A stretch of 48,808 bases of DNA, from NCBI RefSeq assembly GCF_016862215.1, contig NZ_BOMN01000016.1:1-48808 (forward strand), given 5' to 3'. The position numbers and the translations under genes are program-made. The stretch's first letter is position 1. Each line of letters opens with the position of its first letter. The notes under the pieces are model-generated. The model searched no databases. It was not told where the DNA came from and was given only the letters and a program-made list of their open reading frames with translations. This DNA is from Winogradskya humida. GTDB taxonomy: Bacteria; Actinomycetota; Actinomycetes; Mycobacteriales; Micromonosporaceae. Positions 24,901 through 32,017 of the stretch are shown here, piece after piece.

Positions 24901-24992
24901 CGGAGGTGGACACCTTCTCCCGCACGGGGGCGATCCTGGATCTGATCCATGACGAACCGGGGCAGGTCACAGTGTTTGCAGGAAGGTGGTGA
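21942..24992 (+). CDS. NACHT-domain STAND NTPase with helical N-terminal domain (candidate anti-phage NLR-like protein)
   Basis: A 1016-residue signal-transduction NTPase. Residues 1-220 are helical and begin LTFHGALRILGHAGTPGVDK, LNDILGGAILAAGL, matching my memory of the NACHT N-terminal helical (NNH7-like) domain of actinobacterial proteins. The NACHT core has Walker A GHPGTGKS (339-346), Walker B VVLLDGLDELL with the NACHT D-x-x-D-E (412-416), a sensor segment VMVTSRT, and the winged-helix phrase FLHATFGEYLVAR near residue 643. The C-terminal 350 residues are helical without obvious repeats and would be the sensor. bNACHT proteins of this layout are known or suspected anti-phage systems. 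The NNH assignment and defence role are inference. The 3' end overlaps the convergent peptidase gene by 26 bp. Confidence 0.85.
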   Translation: MRREPSLTFHGALRILGHAGTPGVDKLNDILGGAILAAGLATLGGPAAALGALWGWVDQKNEATGLLRKVVTRLSPGIGATSGMERRHLVAAAHTTIVAAAFFEALEEATGGTALTSEDRQTLLTGREQAQGHLLEALYRSEVPAPSGCRGFEENLRAVHLWQSELARRAYTFLDGLAGFHAFDTYAVAARARERYTTHYVDLSATVTEFRVWSELREHAATRATIDALLQELTALQELTATTRPASDLGLSVHRANTARVHEPVVLPTASGDSLGITFPTVTELFVPPAYRVTTHNPQARVGDEHWWDETPTAEDLNLMLFAHMLSTEATRLPLLLLGHPGTGKSMLTKILAAQLPPAEYTVVRVPLRAVSAQAPILDQIQEGLDLATHKRVDWSDLADRTAGTLRVVLLDGLDELLQASAIDRTAYLREIAQFQQIEAAQDRPVAVMVTSRTVVVDRVEIPPQTPVIKLDDFDERRTTDWLSRWRDCNLSAIRAGQVRELTPEVALRQPHLARQPLLLLMLALYAADPATPELSEEVSTATLYENLFHTYALREADKQGATPAELSTAAEKTIKRLGIAALAMFNRGRQHVTELELGADLEALHGPEASRPDEAGQRLLAEFFFIHTAEALEVRRSVRTYEFLHATFGEYLVARSIVEELRDIADRAYGSHRGSRDPEDDRLLALLSHQPIATSKPVLRFADELFAVLDPREQDGINAVLGFCLQRFRARPAATRFPGYRPTPLDHLQELAAYSANLVLLTLAFRPPGTWLIPDDWERTVSLWNAGLDVGGWQAMLASLRRDHVRGLIIFDEPPGALVSSHLAHAELAGHTRTAERLGVGIGALEGFASPSDDWVVAMRNWMVAAAAGRPVTWMPRTLQKTTPLAHVEEVFKLAVRVLRHADAATAVEDVSDLARLVLTASGRLGDPPAWALAIAVCRFPALLETIPDLADPDVYRGVAAMGAMMRAAAHDEQSDEWNTLLSHLPEVDTFSRTGAILDLIHDEPGQVTVFAGRW

Positions 24993-26043
24993 GGGCTTGG
25001 CGATACGGCTCGATCGTTGCAAGGTCGGCGTATTCGGCGGGGCCGTGCTGGCCGTCGCCGCCGGGGCCGAAGATGACCGCGTCCGTTCCTGCTGCGTAGT
25101 AGAAGCGGCCGTCGGCGGCGCCGTGTTTGCGGAGGAAGTCGCCGGTGTAGCCGACTGACACCGCAGCTTCCCGGAGTGCTGACACGAATGGTGAGGACTG
25201 GGAGGCGTGGTGGGGTGGGCCGAAGCTGTCGACCGTGACCGGGAGGCCGGCCAGGGTGGACAGGTAGGACGCGACGTCATCGGGTGTCCGGCCGTTGATG
25301 GATGCGTCGTCGGGTGGGAAGCGGATGTCGAGCCAGGCCGTGGCGTCGGAGGGGACCTGGTTGGTTGCTTGATTTGAGGTCTCGATGCGGGCGACGTTGA
25401 CCGTTGTCGTCCAGGACTCCGCGGATGGCACGGGGTAGTGGGTCAGGATGCGGTCGAGGGCGGCGGTCAGGGTCAGGAGGGCGTTTTCTCCCAGCCAGGG
25501 GTACGCGGCGTGCGCGGCGACTCCGGTGGCGTGGACGCGTACCTGGAGGATGCCTTTGGAGTCTGTCACGATGCGTAGGGCGCTCTGCTCGCCGATCACG
25601 ACGAAGTCCGCGGTGACGCCGGCGGCGATCTGGTGGGCTGTGCCGTCGTGGCCGCCGACCTCTTCGTCGGTGACCAGCTGCAGGCCCAAGGGGTACGGCA
25701 GGTCGCGTGCCACGGAAGTGAAGACCTGGGCCATGACGAGGGCGGCGAGTTTCATGTCGTGGGTGCCGCGTCCGTACAGGCGGCCGTCGAGCACGGTGGG
25801 TGAGAACTGCGGGTCCGTGCCGGGGACGACGTCGAGGTGGGCGTTGAGGACGACGTGGAAATGCGGGCGCGACGGTCCCGCGTACACGAGGGCGCTGGGT
25901 TTGCCGTGGGATTGGAAGCGTTCGACGGTGAAGCCGGGGCCGACCTCGGCAAGGACCAGGTCGAGGGCCTCAAGGAGCTGCGAGGGCTGGTCCGCGGTGG
26001 ATCGGACAGCGATCAGGCGGGTGGCGGTGTCGAGGAAGGCCAT
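24967..26043 (-). CDS. M20-family metallopeptidase / N-deacylase
   Basis: A 358-residue dinuclear zinc hydrolase of the ArgE/DapE/carboxypeptidase G2 type. The ligands are visible: H69 and D71 in NAHLDV, bridging D96 in GRGTHDMK, the E127-E128 pair in DEEVGG (general base), E152, and a C-terminal His in GGDGQHGPAEY. A dimerisation domain lies between about 170 and 280. The start ATG overlaps the LysR stop (TGATG), so the two are one transcript. In Bacillus sulfur-salvage loci M20 enzymes remove acetyl groups from N-acetyl-cysteine derivatives, and the divergent sulfur genes here suggest a similar job, though this is inference. Confidence 0.92.
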   Translation of the reverse strand: MAFLDTATRLIAVRSTADQPSQLLEALDLVLAEVGPGFTVERFQSHGKPSALVYAGPSRPHFHVVLNAHLDVVPGTDPQFSPTVLDGRLYGRGTHDMKLAALVMAQVFTSVARDLPYPLGLQLVTDEEVGGHDGTAHQIAAGVTADFVVIGEQSALRIVTDSKGILQVRVHATGVAAHAAYPWLGENALLTLTAALDRILTHYPVPSAESWTTTVNVARIETSNQATNQVPSDATAWLDIRFPPDDASINGRTPDDVASYLSTLAGLPVTVDSFGPPHHASQSSPFVSALREAAVSVGYTGDFLRKHGAADGRFYYAAGTDAVIFGPGGDGQHGPAEYADLATIEPYRQALTTFLQTL

Positions 26044-26888
26044 CAGGCCAGTGTTGCGCGCAGGGCGGCGGCCACCGTTTCGGAGAGGGTGGGGTCGGTG
26101 CCGTGGCGGGTGTTGAGGCCGAGGGCGGCCGGGGCGACCGCCGGGAGGTCCGGGCGGGGGGCGAGACCTGCAGGGGCCGTGCCGGTGTCGGCGAGCAGGG
26201 CCACCCCGAGGCCCGCGCGGACGGCATCCGTGACGCCTGCCGCGTAGCCCGTGTCGCAGACGACGAACGGGTTGAGGCCGCGGCCGGTGAGGGCGTCGAG
26301 GGCGCGGCGGCGCAGGAGGCAGGGGTCCTCGATGGCGACGACCGGCCAGGGTTCGCCGGCGGGTGGGGCGGTCCAGCCGGGGGCGGCGTACCAGGAGAGG
26401 CCCAGAGCTCCGACCGGGGCCGCGGGGGCGGACGAGACCTCGGCCATCGTGACGGCCAGGTCGAGGGTGCCGCGGGCGACGGCTTCGTCGAGGCGGGCGG
26501 TGCGGTCGATGCGGAAGCGGACCGCGCTGCCGGGGTGGGTGGCCGTGAGCGCGGCGGTGACGATGGGCAGGATCAGGTCGGCGGCGTGTTCGGTGGTGCC
26601 GACGGTGAACGTGGCCTGGGACGGGCCGGCGAGGCGGCGCAGGGCGTCGTCGTGGGCGGTGAGGATGCGGCGGGCCTCGGCGATGAGGGCCTGGCCGTCG
26701 GGGGTGAAGGAGGTGCGGCGGCCCTGTTTGGTGACCAGGGGGCGGCCGACGGCCTTCTCGAGGCGGCGGACGTGCTGACTGACCGCGGGCTGGCTGATGC
26801 GCAGGACCTCGGCGGCGCGGTGGAAGCCGCCGCAGTCGGCGACGCCGATCAGGCTGCGAAGTGCGACGATGTCCAGTACAGGTGCCAT
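26043..26888 (-). CDS. LysR-type transcriptional regulator
   Basis: A 281-residue LTTR with an N-terminal winged helix (ALRSLIGVADCGGFHRAAEV, ISQPAVSQHVRRLEKAVGRP) and the usual effector-binding domain. The start at MAPVLDIVAL follows a TACGGT box by six bases; an upstream ATG would place residues before the first helix. It is followed by the M20 gene with overlapping codons and diverges from the four-gene sulfur-type operon across an AT-rich LTTR-like region. Activation of that operon is the natural prediction. In B. subtilis, LysR-type YtlI plays this role for a sulfur-salvage operon. Confidence 0.92.
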   Translation of the reverse strand: MAPVLDIVALRSLIGVADCGGFHRAAEVLRISQPAVSQHVRRLEKAVGRPLVTKQGRRTSFTPDGQALIAEARRILTAHDDALRRLAGPSQATFTVGTTEHAADLILPIVTAALTATHPGSAVRFRIDRTARLDEAVARGTLDLAVTMAEVSSAPAAPVGALGLSWYAAPGWTAPPAGEPWPVVAIEDPCLLRRRALDALTGRGLNPFVVCDTGYAAGVTDAVRAGLGVALLADTGTAPAGLAPRPDLPAVAPAALGLNTRHGTDPTLSETVAAALRATLA

Positions 26889-26894
26889 GGCCGG

Positions 26895-26900
26895 ACCGTA
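26895..26900 (-). promoter_or_regulatory. Possible -10 box of the LysR gene
   Basis: TACGGT on the minus strand, six bases before the ATG. Confidence 0.4.
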
Positions 26901-26906
26901 GCAAGC

Positions 26907-26933
26907 GATTGATAAGTAATAGTGTTTATTGGT
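26907..26933. promoter_or_regulatory. AT-rich LysR-binding-site candidate
   Basis: GATTGATAAGTAATAGTGTT and the following TATTG form an island of A/T in GC-rich DNA. ATAA and TTAT half-sites are ten bases apart, near the T-N11-A form of LTTR boxes. The island lies midway between the divergent LysR and alpha/beta hydrolase genes. Confidence 0.5.
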
Positions 26934-27010
26934 GATCGCCAAACGTTGTTGGACGCGCGCTGCCGTGATCGGCGAGACTTTCTCCCAATCCGACAGCGAG
27001 GTTTGCGATC

Positions 27011-27718
27011 ATGACTGAGCAGTGGAACGAGCCCGAGGGTATCAACCCGCGGGGCACCGTGATCGTCGCGGCGGGCCGCGGCGAGAACGTCGATGTGTAC
27101 GCGCGGTTCGGCCGCCGTATCGCCGCCGACGGCTACAAGGTCCGGGTGCTGCCCGACGTCACCACCGACCTTCCCGCCAGCTTCGCCGCGGCGGAGAAGC
27201 TGCTGGTCGACGATGCTCTGCCCGGCCCGCATGTGGTGGCGGGCTCCGACACGGGCGCCCTGTTCGCGCTCGCGCTGGCCGCCCGTGGCGCGCCGGGGCT
27301 GGACGGCGTGATCACCGCCGGGATCCCCCGCGCGGGGGTGCGTCCGGCGATCGATCTGACCGGTTTCGACGACGAGGTCGAGGCGCGCACGGCGTGCCCG
27401 AACCATCAGGGTGTCCTGGGCCGCGGTGGCGCCACGCCCGGCGCTGTTTTTTCGGCCCAAATTCCTACTGAGTTGATAGACACAGTAGGCGCGGTCACCG
27501 TTCCGGCCCTGGGGCTGCACGGCGGCGACGACAAGATCAGCCCCCTCGACGGGGTACGCGATCGGTACGCCGGGGGGTCGCTGTTCGTCATCGAGGGCGG
27601 CCGGCACGACATCCTCAACGACGTCACCCACCGTACGGTCGCCGCGCACGTGATCCTGTTCCTCGAACGCCTCCGCCTCGGCGCAGACCTCCCCGCGATC
27701 GCCAGGGAAGCGTCATGA
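27011..27718 (+). CDS. Alpha/beta-hydrolase-fold protein with Asp at the nucleophile elbow
   Basis: A 235-residue alpha/beta hydrolase. The nucleophile elbow reads AGSDTGAL, placing D80 where most members have Ser. The other triad members fit: an acid in HGGDDKISP (D173 or D174) and His in EGGRHDIL (H199). Asp-Asp-His triads are typical of epoxide hydrolases and haloalkane dehalogenases, so a C-O or C-halogen bond substrate is possible. This is read from the motif only. GCGAGG precedes the ATG. It is the first gene of the operon and its stop overlaps the next start (ATGA). Confidence 0.85.
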   Translation: MTEQWNEPEGINPRGTVIVAAGRGENVDVYARFGRRIAADGYKVRVLPDVTTDLPASFAAAEKLLVDDALPGPHVVAGSDTGALFALALAARGAPGLDGVITAGIPRAGVRPAIDLTGFDDEVEARTACPNHQGVLGRGGATPGAVFSAQIPTELIDTVGAVTVPALGLHGGDDKISPLDGVRDRYAGGSLFVIEGGRHDILNDVTHRTVAAHVILFLERLRLGADLPAIAREAS

Positions 27719-28557
27719 GCCGCGACGACGTCCTGGTCACCGCCGCCGACCTGCACCGCAGGCTGGCCGAGCCGGAGCCACCCGTCCTGCTCGACGTCCG
27801 CTGGGCGCTCGGCGACCCCGACGGCGAACAGCACTACCGCGACGGCCACCTTCCCGGCGCCGTCTACGTGAACCTCGACACCGAGCTGGCCGGGCACCAC
27901 GGCGAGGGCCGGCACCCGCTGCCCTCGCCGGACGACCTGCAGAAATCCGCCCGCGGCTGGGGACTGACCCGCAAACGCGGCGCGGTCGTCTACGACAACA
28001 GCGGCGGCCTCGCGGCGTCGCGGGCGTGGTGGCTGCTGCGCTGGGCCGGTCTCGGCAACGTGCGGATCCTCGACGGCGGGCTCGCCGCGTGGGCGGAGGC
28101 CGGCTACGACCAGGCGACCGGGGCGGCGCACCCGCAACCCGCGAGCGACATCACGCTGACCGGCGGGCACCTGCCCACGCTCACCGCCGACGAGGCCGCC
28201 GCGCTGGCCACCACGGGCGTGCTGCTCGACGCCCGGGCACCCGAGCGCTACCGCGGCGAGGTCGAGCCGATCGACCCCCGGGCGGGCCACATCCCGGGTG
28301 CCGTCAGCGCCCCCACCGGCGCGAACCTGACCGGCGGCGTCCCGTTCTTCCGGCCCGATGACGAGCTGCAGGCCCGGTTCCAGGACCTGGGCGGCAAGAC
28401 GGTCGGCGTGTACTGCGGGTCCGGCGTCACCGCCGCCCACGAGATCGCCGCCCTCGCCGTCACCGGGATCGACGCCGCGCTCTACCCCGGCTCCTGGTCC
28501 GCCTGGAGCAGCGACCCGCACCGCCCGATCGAGACAGGCGGCAGTAATGCCCGTTGA
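27715..28557 (+). CDS. Two-domain sulfurtransferase (3-mercaptopyruvate sulfurtransferase-like)
   Basis: A 280-residue protein of two rhodanese domains. The C-terminal active loop is CGSGVTA with catalytic C234, the form found in 3-mercaptopyruvate sulfurtransferases; thiosulfate rhodaneses usually have CRKGVT. The N-terminal domain has YDNSGGLAAS in the equivalent place, without Cys, and is structural as in other two-domain enzymes. Other family segments include YRDGHLPGAVYVNLD and GHIPGAVSAP. It transfers sulfane sulfur to acceptors such as thiols or cyanide. Translation is coupled at both ends: ATGA with the hydrolase, and an 11-bp overlap with the monooxygenase. Confidence 0.92.
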   Translation: MSRDDVLVTAADLHRRLAEPEPPVLLDVRWALGDPDGEQHYRDGHLPGAVYVNLDTELAGHHGEGRHPLPSPDDLQKSARGWGLTRKRGAVVYDNSGGLAASRAWWLLRWAGLGNVRILDGGLAAWAEAGYDQATGAAHPQPASDITLTGGHLPTLTADEAAALATTGVLLDARAPERYRGEVEPIDPRAGHIPGAVSAPTGANLTGGVPFFRPDDELQARFQDLGGKTVGVYCGSGVTAAHEIAALAVTGIDAALYPGSWSAWSSDPHRPIETGGSNAR

Positions 28558-29617
28558 ATTCATCAGCGCGATCTCACCCTCCCCCGCCCTGGGCATGGGA
28601 GCGGCCTTCGACGCCGGCTACGCCCGTAGGTACGCCCACGCGCTCGACGACGGCGGGTTCGACTACACGCTGGTCGCGTATCACTCGTCGTCGGTGGATG
28701 CCGCGCACCTGGCACACTTCGTCGTCAACCACACCGAGCGCATCAAGCCGATGCTGGCCCACCGCCCCGGCGTCACGTTCCCCACCCACGCGGCCCGCAC
28801 GTTCGCGACCCTCGACCAGATCTCGAAGGGGCGCCTCGCGATCCACATCATCTCCGGCGGCAGCGACGAGGAACAGCGGCGCGAGGGCGACTACCTGAGC
28901 AAGGGCGAGCGGTACGAGCGCAGCGACGAATACATCCAGATCCTGCGCCGGGCCTGGTCCTCGGAGACGCCGTTCAGCCACACCGGCCCGTACTACACAT
29001 TCGAGGGGTTCCAGTCCGCCGTCCGGCCGTACCAGGAGACGATCCCGGTGTCGGTCGGCGGGTCCAGCGAGGACGCGTACCGGGTCGGCGGGCAGCAGGG
29101 CGACATCTTCGGCCTCTGGGGCGAGCCCCTCGCGGAGACGAAACAGCAGATCGAAGCCGTCAACAAGTACGCCGACGCCGCCGGCCGCCCACGCCCGCGC
29201 ATCTGGGTGTCGTTCCGCCCGATCGTCGCGGCCACCGACGAACTGGCCTGGGAGAAGGCGTACGCCACGCTCGGCAAGGTCCAGGCGGCCGCAGCCTCTA
29301 CCGGTGCAGCCCTGACCGGGGATGGGGCGCGCCCGGCCAACGTCGGCTCGCAGCGGCTGCTCGACGTCGCCGCGAAGGGTGAACTCCACGACCGCGCACT
29401 GTGGACGCCCCTGGTCACGGCCACCAACGCGGCGGGCAGCTCCACGGCGCTGGTCGGCTCGCCGGAGACCGTCGCGGCGGCGCTGCTCGACTACGTGGAC
29501 ATCGGCTGCGAGCTGTTGTCGATCCGCGGGTACGACCCGTTGAACGACGCCATCGACTACGCGCGGTACGTGCTGCCGATCGTGCGCCAGGAACTCGCGC
29601 GGCGGGCGCTGCGGTGA
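28547..29617 (+). CDS. LLM-class flavin-dependent monooxygenase (SsuD/alkanesulfonate type)
   Basis: A 356-residue bacterial-luciferase-like TIM-barrel enzyme using reduced flavin and O2. Family segments include HAARTFATLDQISKGRLAIH, the sulfonate-binding-type SGGSDEEQRREGDYL, ERYERSDEYIQILRRAW, and IPVSVGGSSEDAYRVGG. They are most like SsuD-type alkanesulfonate or sulfone monooxygenases, which release sulfite from C-S bonds. The reductase that supplies FMNH2 is not in this locus. The start at MPVEFISAIS lies inside the end of the sulfurtransferase gene. Its stop overlaps the next gene's GTG (GTGA). Substrate assignment within the LLM group is uncertain. Confidence 0.9.
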   Translation: MPVEFISAISPSPALGMGAAFDAGYARRYAHALDDGGFDYTLVAYHSSSVDAAHLAHFVVNHTERIKPMLAHRPGVTFPTHAARTFATLDQISKGRLAIHIISGGSDEEQRREGDYLSKGERYERSDEYIQILRRAWSSETPFSHTGPYYTFEGFQSAVRPYQETIPVSVGGSSEDAYRVGGQQGDIFGLWGEPLAETKQQIEAVNKYADAAGRPRPRIWVSFRPIVAATDELAWEKAYATLGKVQAAAASTGAALTGDGARPANVGSQRLLDVAAKGELHDRALWTPLVTATNAAGSSTALVGSPETVAAALLDYVDIGCELLSIRGYDPLNDAIDYARYVLPIVRQELARRALR

Positions 29618-30909
29618 CTGAGTTCGGGGGCGTTCCGTTCAGCACGGAGGACGCGGTGCTGGACTCACGGCGTACCGACAGATCGGGATCTTTGGTCGAG
29701 GGACGGCCGGAAGCCGTCCTCCTGCCGCGAGATGCCGCGGACGTCGCGAAAGCTCTGCGGTGGGCAACTTCGACGGGTACGCCCATAGTCCCGCGAGGAG
29801 CCGGCACCAGCCTGACCGGCGCGTCCACGGCCGGCACGGGCACGGTCGTCCTCGATCTCTCCGGCATGAACCGCATCGTGTCGCTGTCCGCCGCCGACGC
29901 CACGGCCGTCGTCGAACCGGGGGTGATCACCGCCGACCTCGACCGCGCAGCCGCCACCGCAGGCCTGCGCTACGCCCCCGACCCGGCCAGCCACGAGATC
30001 TCCACGATCGGCGGCAACATCGCCACGAACGCGGGCGGCCTGCGCTGCGCCAAGTACGGCGTGACCAGGGACTCGGTCCTCGGCCTGTCGGTCATCCTGG
30101 CCGACGGCACCCGCATCGAGACGGGCACGCGCACGTTCAAGGGCGTGGCGGGCTACGACCTGACCGGCCTCTTCGTCGGCTCCGAGGGGACGCTCGGCGT
30201 CGTGGTGGCGGCCACCGTGCGCTTGCGCCCCATCCCGGCCGGGCTGACCACGATCGCGGCATCCTTCACGGACGCGGCGGCGGCCTGCACGGCCCTCGCC
30301 GGAGTCCCGGGCCAGCCGGTGATCGCGGAGCTCCTCGACGCGGCCGCACTCTCCGCGGTCGACGCCTACCTGGGCACGTCTCTGGCCGCTCGCGGCTCGG
30401 CGCTTCTCATCGTCCAGGTCTCGTCGGGGGTGGATGGCGTTTTGTCCGCTTTACGCCCCACGGCGGTGTCCCTCGAGGTCAGCTCGGACGGCGACGCACT
30501 CCTGCACGCCCGCCGCTCCGCCCTGCCCGCGATCGAACAACTCGGCCGGCCGCTGATCGAGGACATCGCGGTCCCCCGCTCCCGCCTCCCCGAAGCGATC
30601 ACCGCCATCGCCGACATCGCCGCCCGCTGGCAGATCCCGATCTGCACCCTCGCCCACGCCGCCGACGGCAACCTCCACCCCATCATCGTCGACGACCCGT
30701 CCCGCCCTGCCGCCGCAGCCTCGGCCGCGGACGAGATCTTCGCCCTGGCGTTGAAGCTGGGCGGCACCATCACCGGCGAACACGGCATCGGCACCCTGAA
30801 ACGCGAATGGCTCACCCGCGAACTCGACCCCGCCAACCTCACCCTCCAGCGCGGCCTGAAATCCCTCTTCGACCCGAACGGCATCCTCAACCCGGGCAAA
30901 GTCCTGTAA
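29614..30909 (+). CDS. FAD-linked oxidase (GlcD / D-2-hydroxyacid dehydrogenase type)
   Basis: A 431-residue PCMH-type flavoprotein. FAD-binding segments are PRGAGTSLTGAS and ISTIGGNIATNAGGLRCAKY, then GVAGYDLTGLFVGSEGTLGV. The C-terminal FAD-oxidase domain carries LAHAADGNLHPII and GEHGIGTLKREWL, with the metal- and substrate-binding His residues of glycolate and D-lactate dehydrogenases. It likely oxidises a 2-hydroxy acid. The GTG start is coupled to the monooxygenase stop. In context it could process the carbon skeleton left after sulfur removal. It closes the operon. Confidence 0.92.
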   Translation: MTEFGGVPFSTEDAVLDSRRTDRSGSLVEGRPEAVLLPRDAADVAKALRWATSTGTPIVPRGAGTSLTGASTAGTGTVVLDLSGMNRIVSLSAADATAVVEPGVITADLDRAAATAGLRYAPDPASHEISTIGGNIATNAGGLRCAKYGVTRDSVLGLSVILADGTRIETGTRTFKGVAGYDLTGLFVGSEGTLGVVVAATVRLRPIPAGLTTIAASFTDAAAACTALAGVPGQPVIAELLDAAALSAVDAYLGTSLAARGSALLIVQVSSGVDGVLSALRPTAVSLEVSSDGDALLHARRSALPAIEQLGRPLIEDIAVPRSRLPEAITAIADIAARWQIPICTLAHAADGNLHPIIVDDPSRPAAAASAADEIFALALKLGGTITGEHGIGTLKREWLTRELDPANLTLQRGLKSLFDPNGILNPGKVL

Positions 30910-30987
30910 CGGTAAACCGGTTGCGGGCGGTGCCGCCAGGGCGGTAGATCTACGGTCCATACCGACAACCGAAAGGAGGGACGAGCG

Positions 30988-31038
30988 ATGAACCGCATGA
31001 CCGCCGCGCTCGCGTCCTCCCGGGTCAGGTTCGCCTGA
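30988..31038 (+). CDS. 16-residue leader peptide upstream of a GNAT gene
   Basis: ATG to TGA coding MNRMTAALASSRVRFA, preceded by a near-perfect ribosome-binding site GAAAGGAGG seven bases before the ATG. That site is far stronger than those of most genes here, so the short frame is probably translated. It ends 41 bases before the TTG start of the GNAT gene. Small leader peptides with strong sites occur before regulated genes in actinobacteria. It has no run of one amino acid, although three Arg codons (CGC, CGG, AGG) could make it Arg-responsive. Confidence 0.5.
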   Translation: MNRMTAALASSRVRFA

Positions 31039-31079
31039 TCCGGATCCGCGGGCGCTTGTCTCCCTAGGAGAACAACGCC

Positions 31080-31970
31080 TTGACGCTGCATCTGCGCCCG
31101 ATCACCGGGCCGGACGAGATCGACCTGTTCAACCATTTTCCGTACGTGCTCAACAAGGAAGTCGCCGGCGATCTGACGGCGGGACGACGCCACCCCGGCT
31201 GGCTGTGGGTGGCCCTCGACGACGGCGAGCTCGTTGCCAGGGTGGGGCTGTGGTCCCGGCCGGGCGGGGCCGCGCCCCAGGTTCTCGACATCTTCGACTT
31301 CACGGATGCCCGGGCCGGGGAGGCGCTGCTCCGCGAAGCGCTGGATCCGCTGGCCACCAAGCCGGAGTACACCCGGTTCCTCAGCCCGGACTGGCGTAAA
31401 GATCCCGGCAACCAGGAGCGGTTCGCCGTCCTGGAACGCACCGGGGCGAAGATCTTCGTGGAGCGGCTGCGGCTGCACTGGGAACCCGGCACACCCATCG
31501 CCGAGCCCAGCGGCCGGCTCACCTTCCGGCAGCCGCGCGACGCCGAGGAGCTGATCGGGCTCATGACCCGGGTCCTGACCGGCACGCTCGACGCGCACGG
31601 GCGGGACGAGCTCACCCGGATGACCGCTGAGCAGTCCGCGCGTGAGCAGTACAGGGATGAGTTGGAGCGTTACTCCAGCCCGCACGAGTGGTGGCGCGTC
31701 GCTGAGCATGACGGCGAGGCCGCTGGGTTCGTGATTCCCGCGCACAACGGTTACAACCCGATCATCGCGTACCTCGCGGTGGTGCCGGAGCTGCGCGGGA
31801 AGGGCCTGATCGACGACATACTCGCCGAGGGGACGCGGATCCTCGCCGCTGCGGGCATGCCGCGGGCGCGGGCGGCGACCGACGTGGGCAACGTACCCAT
31901 GGCCAGGGCTTTTGACCGTGCCGGCTACGTCGTTTTCGAACGGCAGATCGACATGGTCTGGCCCGGATAG
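31080..31970 (+). CDS. GNAT-family N-acetyltransferase
   Basis: A 296-residue protein with a C-terminal GNAT domain. The acetyl-CoA loop is VPELRGKGLIDDILAEG, in the V-x-P-x-x-R-G-x-G pattern, followed by TDVGNVPMARAFDRAGYVVF, the typical end. The N-terminal half looks like a divergent second GNAT fold. The start is TTG with TAGGAG nine bases before it; rare starts of this kind often mark low or regulated expression, and a leader peptide lies just upstream. The acceptor substrate is unknown. Confidence 0.85.
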   Translation: MTLHLRPITGPDEIDLFNHFPYVLNKEVAGDLTAGRRHPGWLWVALDDGELVARVGLWSRPGGAAPQVLDIFDFTDARAGEALLREALDPLATKPEYTRFLSPDWRKDPGNQERFAVLERTGAKIFVERLRLHWEPGTPIAEPSGRLTFRQPRDAEELIGLMTRVLTGTLDAHGRDELTRMTAEQSAREQYRDELERYSSPHEWWRVAEHDGEAAGFVIPAHNGYNPIIAYLAVVPELRGKGLIDDILAEGTRILAAAGMPRARAATDVGNVPMARAFDRAGYVVFERQIDMVWPG

Positions 31971-32005
31971 AACCCGCGAGTGGGGAGGTCTGCCGCCGTG
32001 TGTGG

Positions 32006-32011
32006 CAGGCT
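32006..32011 (+). promoter_or_regulatory. Possible -10 box of the Toprim-like gene
   Basis: CAGGCT ends six bases before the chosen GTG start. This supports the later GTG over one six codons upstream. Confidence 0.3.
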
Positions 32012-32017
32012 TCCCCG

